Shown: piece after piece, positions 42,615 to 52,344 of the stretch
Layout: each line of letters begins with the position of its first letter
Numbering within the stretch: position 1 is the stretch's first letter
From: Seminavis robusta
Taxonomy: Eukaryota; Bacillariophyta; Bacillariophyceae; Naviculales; Naviculaceae
NCBI GenBank assembly: GCA_903772945.1
Contig: CAICTM010000678.1
Span: forward strand, 1 to 53,329
Reading direction: 5' to 3'
DNA length: 53,329 nt
Notes under the pieces: generated by a model
What the model was told of the DNA's origin: nothing
Databases searched by the model: none
What the model saw: the letters and a program-made list of their open reading frames with translations, nothing else
Translations under genes and position numbers: made by a program

Positions 42615-45430
42615 CTAACCAGAGCATTGACAGCCACATCCGCACAAAGTTTCAGAGCAGTCAAAGCCTATCGACGACGAATTGAGCAAATTGCTCACAG
42701 GTGCACGGAGCAAACGTGCATGCCGTTCCTTGCCAGGAGCGTAACAAAGTTCATCCGGGATAGTTCCATGTAATTTGGCGTTTCCTGAGACATTGAAAGT
42801 CGAGATGGAGGAAAGCATTGAGAACTCGCTGGGAACCGTTCCGCTAATGTCGTTGTTGGCCACGTTGAAGTTTTGTAGCCCTGTCAAATTGCCTAGTTCG
42901 GTTGGCAGAGTTCCAATCAATAGATTGTCTTGCAGACCAATGCCCTGGAGGGCCGTCATACCTCCAAGTTCACTTGGGATTTGTGCCGCCAATGAATTAC
43001 TCCCTGCCTGGAAGGAGTACATGTTGGTCAAGAGACCCAGCTCTGTAGGCAAAGACGACGAAAGCTGATTGTCACACAGTACCAGTTCCTTCATCTTTGT
43101 TGAAAGCAAACCAAAAGTCGACGGAACTTCCCCCGTGAGAGAACCCCCGTTCAAGTGGAGCCATGCCAAATTGCTCAACAGTCCCATCTCAGATGGCAGC
43201 GTACCCGATAGACTCGTGTCGAAGGCATATACATATGTCAGCGACGACAGCCTGCCGTACTCTGTCGGAATGGTACCATGGATGCCCTGCAGCTCGTTGA
43301 GCCCCAGAACTGTCAGATGACTCAGCTCGCCGAGTCCATTTGGAAGACTTCCAGTGAAGAAATTTCTGTGGAGCGTGAGCTGATTAAGAGTGTTTCGAAG
43401 CTTTGCAATCTGCAGGGCGGGAATGGTTCCCGTCATGAGGTTAGAGCCAACTGAAGAGAACGTCGGGAGGTCACGTGTTAGAAACCGCTTTTTTGATTCA
43501 CACATGCCATGTGGCATTATACTCACAATAGAGAATCTCCAGGCTTGAAAGCATGCCTATTCCTGTGGGGATTGGCCCTGGTGGGATTTCAATAACAAGG
43601 TTATCGTGAGAAATGGGATTGCAATAATAAGGTTATCGTGAGAAATGGGCGTACGGAGCAGCGTAAAGTCAACAACGCACACCCAGTACAACTCCCGTGG
43701 TTACCTGTCAGTTGATTCGCTGCAAAGGACAGGTGTCGCAGATTCATTAACTTTGCGACACGTTCCGAATCAACGGTGCCGCTTAAACTGTTCAATCCCA
43801 AGTCAATGCTCTCCATGGATGTTAGCCAGTAAAACTCCTTGGGTAGTGTTCCGGTCAAATTGTTTCGAAGTAGCCAGAGAAGTTTGTAGGACTCATCATC
43901 CTCGTATTCGTCTCCTTCATCGCTTGCTCCTATTTCCTCATCGAGACTCTCACAGGGAGATCTGGCAGTTTCCAGGAGCCCAAACATCTTGAACTGCTCT
44001 GCGAAGTGCCATTCGCACTCGTGCACTTCGTATGACAGCCAATGGTTCCGCTGAATCCAAGCGGTAGGTCCTCCTGTCGCATGGAAGAAGGCGCCCAACG
44101 CAAATCGTTGTCGTAAACGAGCTTCCGTGTAGTTGGTCAAGGCAGGATCCTCATAGAGCCATTGGAATGCTTGAAACTGGGGAGACGTGGTATCATTCAA
44201 ATCACGGAGTGTTTCTTCGGGCAGATACTGTTTGAGGTAGTCTTGGGGGGTCAGCGGTTGCTGCTCCAGGGTCGTGTTGCTGGAAGAGGCATCGTCCAGA
44301 GGCATCGTTAAGAGCACCTCTTTTTCGAATGCACCACCCCACCAGGCAATCAAGACGCTCAAGGCAGCTGCCAAGACAAGCACGAGAACCAACAGCAATG
44401 CTTTCTTGACAACAGAGGCATTGCGGTCTTCTTGCATTCGTCGCCGCTTACGTTCTTGTCTTGATTGCTGGTGCTCTTCCTCAGGGCGGACCGCATCTTG
44501 AATGGGCACGTCGTTATCGGATACAGGTGTAGCTTCGACAAGACCGGCGTTATCGTCGTTTCGAGGAGGATGAGAGGTCGATTGAAGGAGACCGAGGGAA
44601 GGAAGGGGAGATAGAGAAATAGAAGGAATAGTCGGTCGATAATGGGTGGATAAACGTTGTACGGGTGTACTGCCCCGTCTGCCTCCGTGAGCAAAGGCCC
44701 CGGGAAGACTACCGATACCCGTCCCAGTGGTGCGAAAAGTCGTGGTAGTGCATAGACTCGGAGACGGTTCAACAGTTCTATCGTCCTGAGCTTGATGTTG
44801 ATCGTCTTCGAGATCAAGCAACATATGTCCCAGCGACTGATTTTCCTCATCGTGGTCCATTCCCCGTTGGGCCAAAAAGCCCTGGCCCACTTCAGCTGCT
44901 GTCAAGCCACCTGCCTTTGCTTCCATCAGTCTCAGATACCCTTCAAGATCTTTATTGTCGGTATCTGAGCAGTTTGTGCCCCCCATAGGACCGCCAGCCA
45001 TTCGGAGATACCCCTCAAAGTCTTTCCCAGCGGTAGCATCCGTCCTACGTGCATTAGGATTCTCATCAGACTTTCTCATATACCCTTCATAGTCCTTTCC
45101 TTTTTCCTCATCTTCAGCACTACTAGACCTAGGTATCTGAGGCTTGCTGTGGAAACCGGAGCCCGCTGCTCCTTGAGTGCTCACTTTACATGTATCCTCA
45201 GAGTATGATGCGGGAGTGCCACAGCTAGAGCTGGAGGCTTTCGCCGTGGGAGATATGGGAGTTCCATCGTGATGCAGAGAAGGCGAGGCAGCTGCTTCCA
45301 ACGAGTCCATCTGATCCGCAGCTGGTCGACGACCACCTTCGCCTTCACTAGTAGAAACAACACAAGGGTGCTCTCCCCTTGACGAAGCAGAGCTATTGGT
45401 CAGAGTTGATGCTTCCGCTGCCGGTTTCAT
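42615..45430 (-). CDS. LRR membrane protein 2 with KD-x-EGY cytoplasmic repeats
   Basis: Three exons, 45430-43705, 43577-43527 and 43450-42615, with GT-AG introns of 127 and 76 bp; the joined CDS is 2613 nt, 870 residues, in frame (LTGPIPTGIGMLSSLEILYF crosses both joins). Start at ATG 45430 (MKPAAEASTLTNS); an acceptor-like TTTTCAG just upstream leaves room for an earlier exon. The N-terminal about 340 residues are low-complexity and contain three modules KDYEGYMR (112-119), KDFEGYLR (136-143) and KDLEGYLR (160-167), exactly 24 residues apart, then SLPGAFAHGG (241-250) and GLVEA (296-300), shared with LRR protein 1. A basic stretch (QERKRRRMQ) precedes the TM segment at about 343-363. After it come the capping region (DYLKQYLPEETLRDLND, RQRFALGAFFHATGG) and about eleven LRRs (GTIPTEYGRLSSLTYVYAFD style), ending in a Cys-rich tail (CSETLCGCGCQC). 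No kinase domain. Confidence 0.87.
43583..43646. repeat. 32-bp tandem duplication inside intron 1 of LRR gene 2
   Basis: GGGATTTCAATAACAAGGTT at 43583 is repeated at 43615 as GGGATTGCAATAATAAGGTT. The 32-bp units differ at two bases. It lies at the acceptor end of the intron and is noncoding. Confidence 0.85.
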
Positions 45431-46379
45431 CTTGATGTTGTTGGGAAAACACAATGATGTAGTACTTTCCTCCCTTCCTGAAAATAAATAAACAGGCAAG
45501 TTCTGGCTACTGTAGCTAGCTAGCTAGCGTGATGCAGCTCACGCTATTAATACATTTTAAAATACCAGTATCTACCGTCCTGTAACAGACGCTTGCACTG
45601 CCCGCAAACGGCTTGTTAATTTTTTTTTGTCAGTCAGTCATCCTGTCGCACATGTTCGTGAGGAGAAAAATGGGTTAGAGAGTGCTTACTCCAGAAGTAA
45701 AGAAGAAGCAGCGACCAACGCTTAAATTTCTTCCTGTTTCTCAGCCTTTCGTCACTCTTGTCATCACGCTGACTTTATGGGGGGGTTAGGCATGAGCGCG
45801 GGGGAGGGAAAAAGAAGAAGAAGAGGGAGAGGGTTAACCTTTGGATTCCTGATTCCCGTTTGAGAGCCTGCAGGGCAAAGATCGAGTCATTGTGAGAGCA
45901 TGTATAACGTTGAGAGAGGGGAAACGGCAATGACTCCAACACTCCCATAACTCTTCTCCCCTAAGACATCCGAAGAACAAGAAAATACGCCAGGAAGTAC
46001 ACGTGTACGGTTGCTGAATCACTTGAACCACAGAATTCAAATCCCATCAACCGATACTTTTTCCCAATCCTTCGCTCGCACCACACCCTCCCAGCCATAA
46101 TTCAAAAACTTCGAAGACCACAAGGTAAGAATGCTGCTGCTGCTGTTGTTGTTGTTGTCCGTGTCGGTGTTGTTGTTGTTGTTGTTTTTATCCACAATGG
46201 CGACAATGGCATGCTACTAATCCTTCTATCCTTGCTTCCACTACCGACGCTCCTTCCTCTACCGACACTCCGGACACTCCGCTCCTTCCTCTACGGCCGA
46301 CGCTCATTCCTCTACCGACGCTCCGCTCCTTCCTCTAGCGACGATCGAAACAACAAGGCGACAACTGGACAAGTCGACA
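45431..46379. other. Intergenic region with (GTT)n and an 18-bp degenerate minisatellite
   Basis: 950 bp between LRR gene 2 (minus) and the 203-aa gene (plus). Contains CTAGCTAGCTAGCTAG near 45514, (CTG/GTT)n runs at 46131-46190, and several degenerate units of CTCCTTCCTCTACCGACG at 46241-46343. No gene recognised. Confidence 0.55.
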
Positions 46380-46991
46380 ATGAGGATTGCAACTACTTCT
46401 TCTGCCTTCTCCAAGTGGCTGCAAAGTGTCAACAGATACCCATTGAATGAGCTGAGGGCAACAAGGAATGGATTCACCTGCAAGTATGTCATTTGTGGGT
46501 ACAACAGCGACGAGGAGGACAACTTCTGTTTGCCCACAACAAGCATGGAAGTGACAGTTCTTGAGGAGTTGATATTGCAAGGAGCAGGCAAGCCTCTTCC
46601 TCCTGATATGACAGGCATCATGGACTACATGTTTGAATGGGGATGCCAGGATAGTCCACAATGGTACCGTGCTGTTGTTGCTACCCTTTCTGAAATGCTG
46701 GAGGGTCCACATCCCTGTGAAAGAAAGGACATCTTTATGGAGTGCATCTATTGGTTAGCAAAGGATAGGATCACTGAGGAGTATGACTTGTCCTCCATTG
46801 AAGGCCAAATTTGCATGGATGCTTGGCATGGGTATTGCATCCAGTGGTACCAACCCAAATTTTCCTTCAAGGAATTTTGTATGATGAATCATGAGTTTGT
46901 GATGTTGTGCATGGAAGACCTTCAGTATCATGGAGGCCTGAGACCCCAGTTGGCTATGTTTATTGATGGCAACAACCAACAAGGACTTTGA
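46380..46991 (+). CDS. Hypothetical 203-aa protein, partner of the transposase-like gene
   Basis: ATG at 46380, stop at 46989-46991. No signal peptide, TM or known domain. The composition is globular, with eleven Cys and many Trp/Met (DYMFEWGCQDSPQWYRAVVA, YLSEM-like helix, MDAWHGYCIQWYQPKFSFKE, CMMNHEFVMLCMEDLQYHGG). Such a clean 612-nt frame with full-length secondary-structure character is unlikely by chance. It ends 60 bp before the end of the convergent transposase-like gene, which suggests the two may belong to one mobile element. GTAAGT follows the stop directly, so an alternative 3' splice form is possible. I do not recognise it. Confidence 0.55.
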   Translation: MRIATTSSAFSKWLQSVNRYPLNELRATRNGFTCKYVICGYNSDEEDNFCLPTTSMEVTVLEELILQGAGKPLPPDMTGIMDYMFEWGCQDSPQWYRAVVATLSEMLEGPHPCERKDIFMECIYWLAKDRITEEYDLSSIEGQICMDAWHGYCIQWYQPKFSFKEFCMMNHEFVMLCMEDLQYHGGLRPQLAMFIDGNNQQGL

Positions 46992-47051
46992 ATGTAAGTT
47001 ACTAATGGCTACATAAGAAATGAAATTGATGTACTTAATATTATCTGTTTG

Positions 47052-49874
47052 TTACTGCCCATACCCAGTCAATCTTGATTGGCAATTAGGATCATGTGGT
47101 GGTCTTCCTCTCCTATGAGTCAACCACTGGCAGTATCTTTGACAGCAGCCATTCGGTGGAAGTGGCTGGAAAGGAGCTGGCAGTATTGGTTGGAATTGCT
47201 GCTGCATTTGTAAGTGGAGTCGCATCATTTGAATCTGTTGTTGTTGCTGGTATAGAATCAAATTACCAACATAAGCATTTCTTGTTTGTACTACAGGAGG
47301 TGCTTGTGGTGGTGGAGGTTGTGGATTGGGTGGAAGTTGTGGTTGTGGTGGTGGACCTGCCACTGGACTGGTGCAGAATCTACACAAGCAACAATCATTT
47401 GGTGCATACTTCTGCCGGTGTGGTTTGAATCCAACAATGAACTCTGAAAAGAACCTCTCTCCATTATCCTGTGGCAGTGGCTCTGCAGTAGGAAATGGTT
47501 TGTCTAGACCAGCAGCCTCTGCCATTTCATTTAGGTAAGCCAACTCTGAATGGTTCCAGTATGGAACAACCTTCTCCCATCCAGCTGGAATTGACCTCCT
47601 CTCTGCCTCGCTGATTCTTGACAGGAAGGCTCTCTTGTGGCGAATCTTGAGGTTGTATCTAGCAGTGCCAGCAAGATTGAGTGCATCAGCAAGGGTTCTT
47701 CTCATTCCACCATTGCCAAAGTGAGCAAACTTGTCATGGAAAGCCTCTAACTTTGACTCTCCTCTCCTTGATAGGTACTCTGGAAGCTTGTGCTTGGAGT
47801 TGGGAGATGGCAGGATCGTGTCATACATATCTTCCAGCGCGAGTGGATCAGCCAAGTGACTGGCTTTGTCAACACAGTTTTCTACTGCCGGTTTGGTGTC
47901 TTGAGTAAACAAGGTATAGTTCTTGGTTGGATCCAGCCGGCCCTGTCCTGGCTGGCTACCATCACTGGCTGTTACCTTGTACCTGCAGAACCACTGCTGC
48001 AACCTCTGTCTCATGGTCTCTGGTTCTCTCATCTTCTTCCTTAGATACTTGGAGTACCTAGCTCTGAAGACCTTGGAGGCTTGCATATCGGAGATCTCAG
48101 CCATGGAGTAGTGCTTGCCATTGGTAGACAAGAGGCCATGTTTCAAAGCATGGATGACCTTCTCATAGTCATCTGGTGAGTACTCATAGAGGCAATCCAA
48201 GAGGTCTCCCATTGCTTGAAAGTAATCAATGTGACCCTTCCTCAAAGTTGACAGAATCCTTTTCTCATAATGGAACAGGCCAAGTCTTCCCTCGATACCT
48301 GGAAAGAGCAGCTCCCAATAGTCATCCTTGTGGGGCCAGGTGTCGCTGTACATGGCAGCTGGATTGAAGTTGCTCCTCCTTGCTAGCTGCATGGCAGCAT
48401 GGGAGAAGTGGATTGTCTTGGTGGTGGGAACAAGAACAGCACATGCAATCTCACCAGTCTCTGTGGCAGCATCCCAAACAGCAGCAGCACCAAGACTCTT
48501 GGAGTAGTTCTTGACAACCTGGAAGGTATGGTCTTGGCAGAAGATTCCTTGGTTGCAACTGACACTTTGGATCTCTCTTGTGTGCCTTTGGTTGTCACTG
48601 ATCCTCCATGGATTCCTGTTTGAAGCACAGGCAGCATCATAGATGTCACGGATGGTGTCACCAAGAGGAGGAAACTGTCTGATGTAAGTGCCATCCTTTT
48701 GAAGAAAGGGATCTGGATCAGTGTCGCTTCCTTGCCAGTATGAGAAGTATGACGCCATGGACCTAATGAACTCTCTGTTGATTGCATTGTAGATGAGGCG
48801 GCTGCAAAGGTCTCCATTTCCATAGGTTAATATGATAGAATCGAATACTTCTGTTGCTGTTCGCTCCAAATGACAAGCCTTGTTAGGTAGAGCATACTTG
48901 GACTCCACTGGATAGAGCAATGAAGCATGGTCTGGGATCGAGACCAGCACTTCTGCAGAGTTGGCATCGAATCTTCTGTTGCAGCTTCCACAAACCATGG
49001 ACATGACTATACACCAAGAAGGAGGACCAGTGATGCCAAAGATAGGGAACAAGGTCTTGTTCTTGGACCAGTTGTGCCTCGCATTCTTGAGTTGGCCAGA
49101 GCATCTTCCATCGGGACAAGGTACAGTAATTCCACATCGATTCCAGTCCACAAGGAGGAGTTTCTGGCCAACAATGGAGTGGTAGTGTGGAGATTTGAAT
49201 TGCTCCTCTGTGGAGGGAACTGTCATGGTGAGTCCTTGGAAGTGTTGTCTGAATAGCTCCTGATTCTTAGGCCGAATAATGGATTCTGACACTACTTGTG
49301 CCATTGCTAGCATTGCCAGTGGTGCTCCTTTGGTCTTGTGTTGTTCCACAAAGACAGTATCGTTTACAAGAGTGGTGACCTTTTGACAAAGAGCCATTGG
49401 AGTTGTGTTGGTTGTGGATGTCTTCTGTTGCCGGCTCTGCTTTGGTTTGGCTGTGTTTGTTCTAGCAGCAAAGAAGGCTTCCCCGTTCTCTCTTGTTGAG
49501 TGCTTCCAGCTTCCTCTCTCATTCAGTGGAAGAGGAGCACTGAAGTGCCTTGTAAGTCTTCTGCTCTCTCTGAGGGTTTCCATTGTCAGCTCATTCAAAT
49601 CTCCTCTTCCTCTTGTTACTGTATTCTTAATACAGAGAACGTGGTGTGATCTTTTTGGGACTCTGAAACCAAGATGTCTGGCCTTACAGATGACACACTC
49701 CTTGAGTGGATCAAAGACTTCTGCTACCTCTCCTCCCAGCGCTGTTTGGGGTCCTTCTTCTCTGGCTCTCTTCGATCTGTTGTTGTTGGAGGCGAGTTGA
49801 TATGCTCTCTTCTGTTGCGAGTTCCTCTGTTGACTTTGGCAGCCCATTCCTCCATTGTGAGTGGTAGCTGCTGG

Positions 49875-49909
<35 letters not shown>

Positions 49910-49979
49910 CTGCTGTTCCGGTCATGATGGTGCTGCTTTTGGCTGAGATAATGACTTTCGGTGAGCGGCAGAATGTCAT
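47052..49979 (-). CDS. DDE-transposase-like protein with zinc-binding N-terminal regions
   Basis: 975 residues from the first ATG (49979), uninterrupted. N-terminus: Ala/Thr run from a GCT/GTT repeat, then a zinc-binding-like CVIC (95, 98) with HH (112-113) and C116 (RSHHVLC). A second zinc-ribbon-like pair follows, CPDGRC (288-293) and CGSC (330-333), with the spacing seen in DUF6729-type or Kolobok-like transposases. The central part reads FCQDHTFQVVKNYSKSLGAA (Asp at about 483), VWDAATETGEIACAVLVPT, MYSDTWPHKDDYWELLFP (Asp at about 546) and GLFHYEKRI (His-Tyr-Glu at about 570-572). This matches the RNase H-like fold of DDE/D transposases, with D483 and D546 as candidate catalytic residues; the third acidic residue is not certain. 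The C-terminus is Pro/Gln-rich with a Cys cluster (DCCLCRFC). I place it as a transposase, possibly domesticated because the frame is intact and I found no convincing terminal inverted repeats. Confidence 0.6.
49862..49920. repeat. GCT/GTT trinucleotide repeat
   Basis: Imperfect (GCTGTTGCT)n run; on the minus strand it codes for the Ala/Thr tract near the transposase-like N-terminus. Confidence 0.85.
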
Positions 49980-51319
49980 TGTCGACAACAACAACAGAGG
50001 AATCCTTCTTTCGGTTTTCGCGAAACACGAAATTTCGAACTAGGTAGCACAGTTTCCCTGTAAATACTTATAATTGGTACGTTATGTAAAGCTGATGTAT
50101 TTGCTGACGTATTAGCTTGACTAGCCAATCACATTACTGCCTTCTACCGCTTTCGCCCTTACGCTGCTGCGGTGTTTTGGCTGTAAAAAACCAAAATATG
50201 TCCCTTTAACGAGAGTTTCAATACGTGCTCTACACAATAATAAAGCAACTGCCATTATTAAATATTTCGGTACAGCTTTCGGTACCCAATACAGCTCCCG
50301 CCAATCTCCCAATACAATACTCTTACGCAGCGGCATTACAGTAGCCAATGCACTTCTCCCTCAGATACAAGACACTACCAGGGACGGCGAACTTGAATGC
50401 AGAACTCAGTGGAATCCTAGTTTTTCCAGCAGATCAACACTCAACAGTACCGTGTCTTTTAAAAGGAATCACTGGATCCAAGAGTTCCAATAGTCTAGTA
50501 TCTTGTGAATTTGATCCATAACTTGACTCATATTAGTGGATGTCATGACAGCTTTGCCTGGTGCATGCCCCTCTTGTCCAAAACTCTGTTGTACGAGACT
50601 ACTGGAAATAATCTTTATCCCTGCCAGAGGAAGAAAACACTTGGCTATTCAGCCAGAGCATGCTCTAATACATTTTGATGCCCATTGACACTCACTACTC
50701 GTCAGTATCTTACTCAAGTGATAATCTGAGTGTCAAACTAGAGTATCTTTTACATCTTCACCTCCAATCCAAGCACTCGATATCGTTTGGCGCGTATCAT
50801 ATAACTGGGGGTGGAGTGTAGGAGCATGTGTTGGTGCCTGACTGGAACAGCTCTGGAACGTACAGGCGTTTCTAGCTAGTTTCTAGAGTGACCAGTCTTT
50901 CGTAGACTACTCCAAACTCCAGTTCCAACCTCGAAGCCACCGACTGTTGACTGATTGGTTTGTGAGTTTATGGGCGGTTTGTGGGACTACTGTCCTCGAT
51001 GAGAGTTCTACAGCAACGTTGGCCACTTTTGACACTTTGGAGCAATTTGTGCCTTACCAAGCTTACCAGTTAGTTGTCCTCTAAACTCTACTCAGAGAAC
51101 CTGTACGATCCAAACTCACTCAGAAGACTGTTCTAATTTGGAGACAAACTCTATTTCAATACTCAGTTTCATTCTTACTCTATCAGCTAGCTAGAGCTAG
51201 ACTACATTTTCATATTCTTGTCATGTATGCAGCAGATACACGTACTGGTATCACTCTAGAAGATGACATTTTGTTTGTCACAAAGATTAGTAGTTGTTAT
51301 TTTGTCTACTGCGCCGAGG
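49980..51319. other. Gene-free stretch
   Basis: 1.34 kb between the transposase-like gene and the LINE-like element. The first 350 bp contain repeated CATTAC/CAATAC words and a TTTCGCGAAA palindrome near 50016. No ORF, tRNA or clear terminal repeat recognised. Confidence 0.45.
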
Positions 51320-51324
51320 GCTTG

Positions 51325-51380
51325 CTTTTACTTCACTCAGAATGACAAGGGGCGCTACTGGCCCCTTGTTCGAGTAAAAG
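51325..51380 (-). other. 3' UTR hairpin of LINE-like element
   Basis: Inner stem CAAGGGGC (51346-51353) with GCCCCTTG (51361-51368), loop of 7 bases; outer stem CTTTTACT (51325-51332) with the AGTAAAAG end (51373-51380). It lies about 110 bp after the last coding block on the element strand, where LINE reverse transcriptases recognise their RNA. Confidence 0.75.
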
Positions 51381-51386
51381 GGTCAC

Positions 51387-51480
51387 GGGCACGCTAAGGC
51401 CCTTAATGGTGTTCCATTCAATGTTGGTTTCTGTAGGAGTGCACGCTAAGGCTTTCCTGGGAGTGTGGCGCGCTAAGGCC
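51387..51480 (-). repeat. Three copies of a GCCTTAGCGTGC word
   Basis: Plus strand GCACGCTAAGGCC near 51389-51401, GCACGCTAAGGC at 51441-51452, and GCGCGCTAAGGCC at 51468-51480. Spacing is uneven (about 50 and 28 bp). They sit between the last codon (51486) and the hairpin. Confidence 0.75.
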
Positions 51481-52090
51481 ATGTTCTAATGTTGTTGTTT
51501 GGTTCTGAGGATGTGGTTCGAGGGATGGGAGATGGAGAGGCTAGAGTCGGCCCGTGGCACACCATTGATATAATCTTGAATGCCTTCTGTCTTCAGTGAT
51601 TTGGTGGGCGCGTCGAGTTTCTCTATCGCGTATAGTATGTATCCCTTGGAGCCAAGACTGTTTGTAGGGCTTGGGTTTGGTGAGGAGAGAGATGAGTGAG
51701 TGTTTGAAGTAGTTGTGATAACAGGAGGGGAGTCCCCTGGTACCTTTGATATACTCAGTGGCAATTGCTTGGTGTAACAGGTTGAGGGCTAGTTTCTGAC
51801 GGGGCATTTTGTCGTCGTGTAGAATCTTTGTTCCGATGTTCCCATAGACTCCAGGCCATCATGTGGGTTTTGCGAAGGATTTTGGAGTCCAAGTGGTACC
51901 AGTGATGAGTATCCCTCGCGTTTGTAGAAGGAATCATATACTGGGCAAAACGAATGGGGGGAGACCTTCCAAGAAGTTCTTCCATCGGATTCGGTCTTGG
52001 GAGACGATAAGTTGAGTAAGGGTGGCATCCCATGGGGGTTGGGGAGCAATGGGAGGGAATTGCGCCAACTGTTCAGGCGGTCAACTAGTG

Positions 52091-52344
52091 CTATGTGAAG
52101 GTCAAGGGGGTGTGAAGCTCCCAAAGGCAGAGGCCAGCTCTAGCAAGTGAGCTGCTCCAGACTTCATCAGATCCATCAGCATGACATTGTAGGGCATGAG
52201 TGGTGTCTTCTGGTGTTCCACAGCGTGGGCAACGGTCATCGTCCTGTTTTTGTTTTGCCAGTGTTTGAGGTAATGCCACACTCCACAGTTCTCAGAGGCG
52301 TGTTTGGTACACCACCTGCGCATGCCCAATGGTAGAGTTTTCAT
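52091..52344 (-). pseudogene. CCHC-like domain of LINE-like element
   Basis: LPLGMRRWCTKHASENCGVW and CPRCGTPEDTTHALQC lie in two frames that overlap here, so one shift separates them. The zinc ligands of C-x2-C-x7-H-x3-C are all kept. This block follows the RT/RNase H in many diatom retroelement proteins. Confidence 0.75.

Noticed and set aside
45505..50348. GGCTACTGTA near 45505 and its reverse complement near 50340 as terminal repeats of the transposase element
   Set aside because: Only ten bases match, the left copy is beside the LRR gene start, and neighbouring bases do not align; chance is likely.
50121..50348. A 75-codon minus-strand frame upstream of the LINE-like element
   Set aside because: Short, without homology or splice context, in AT-rich intergenic DNA.
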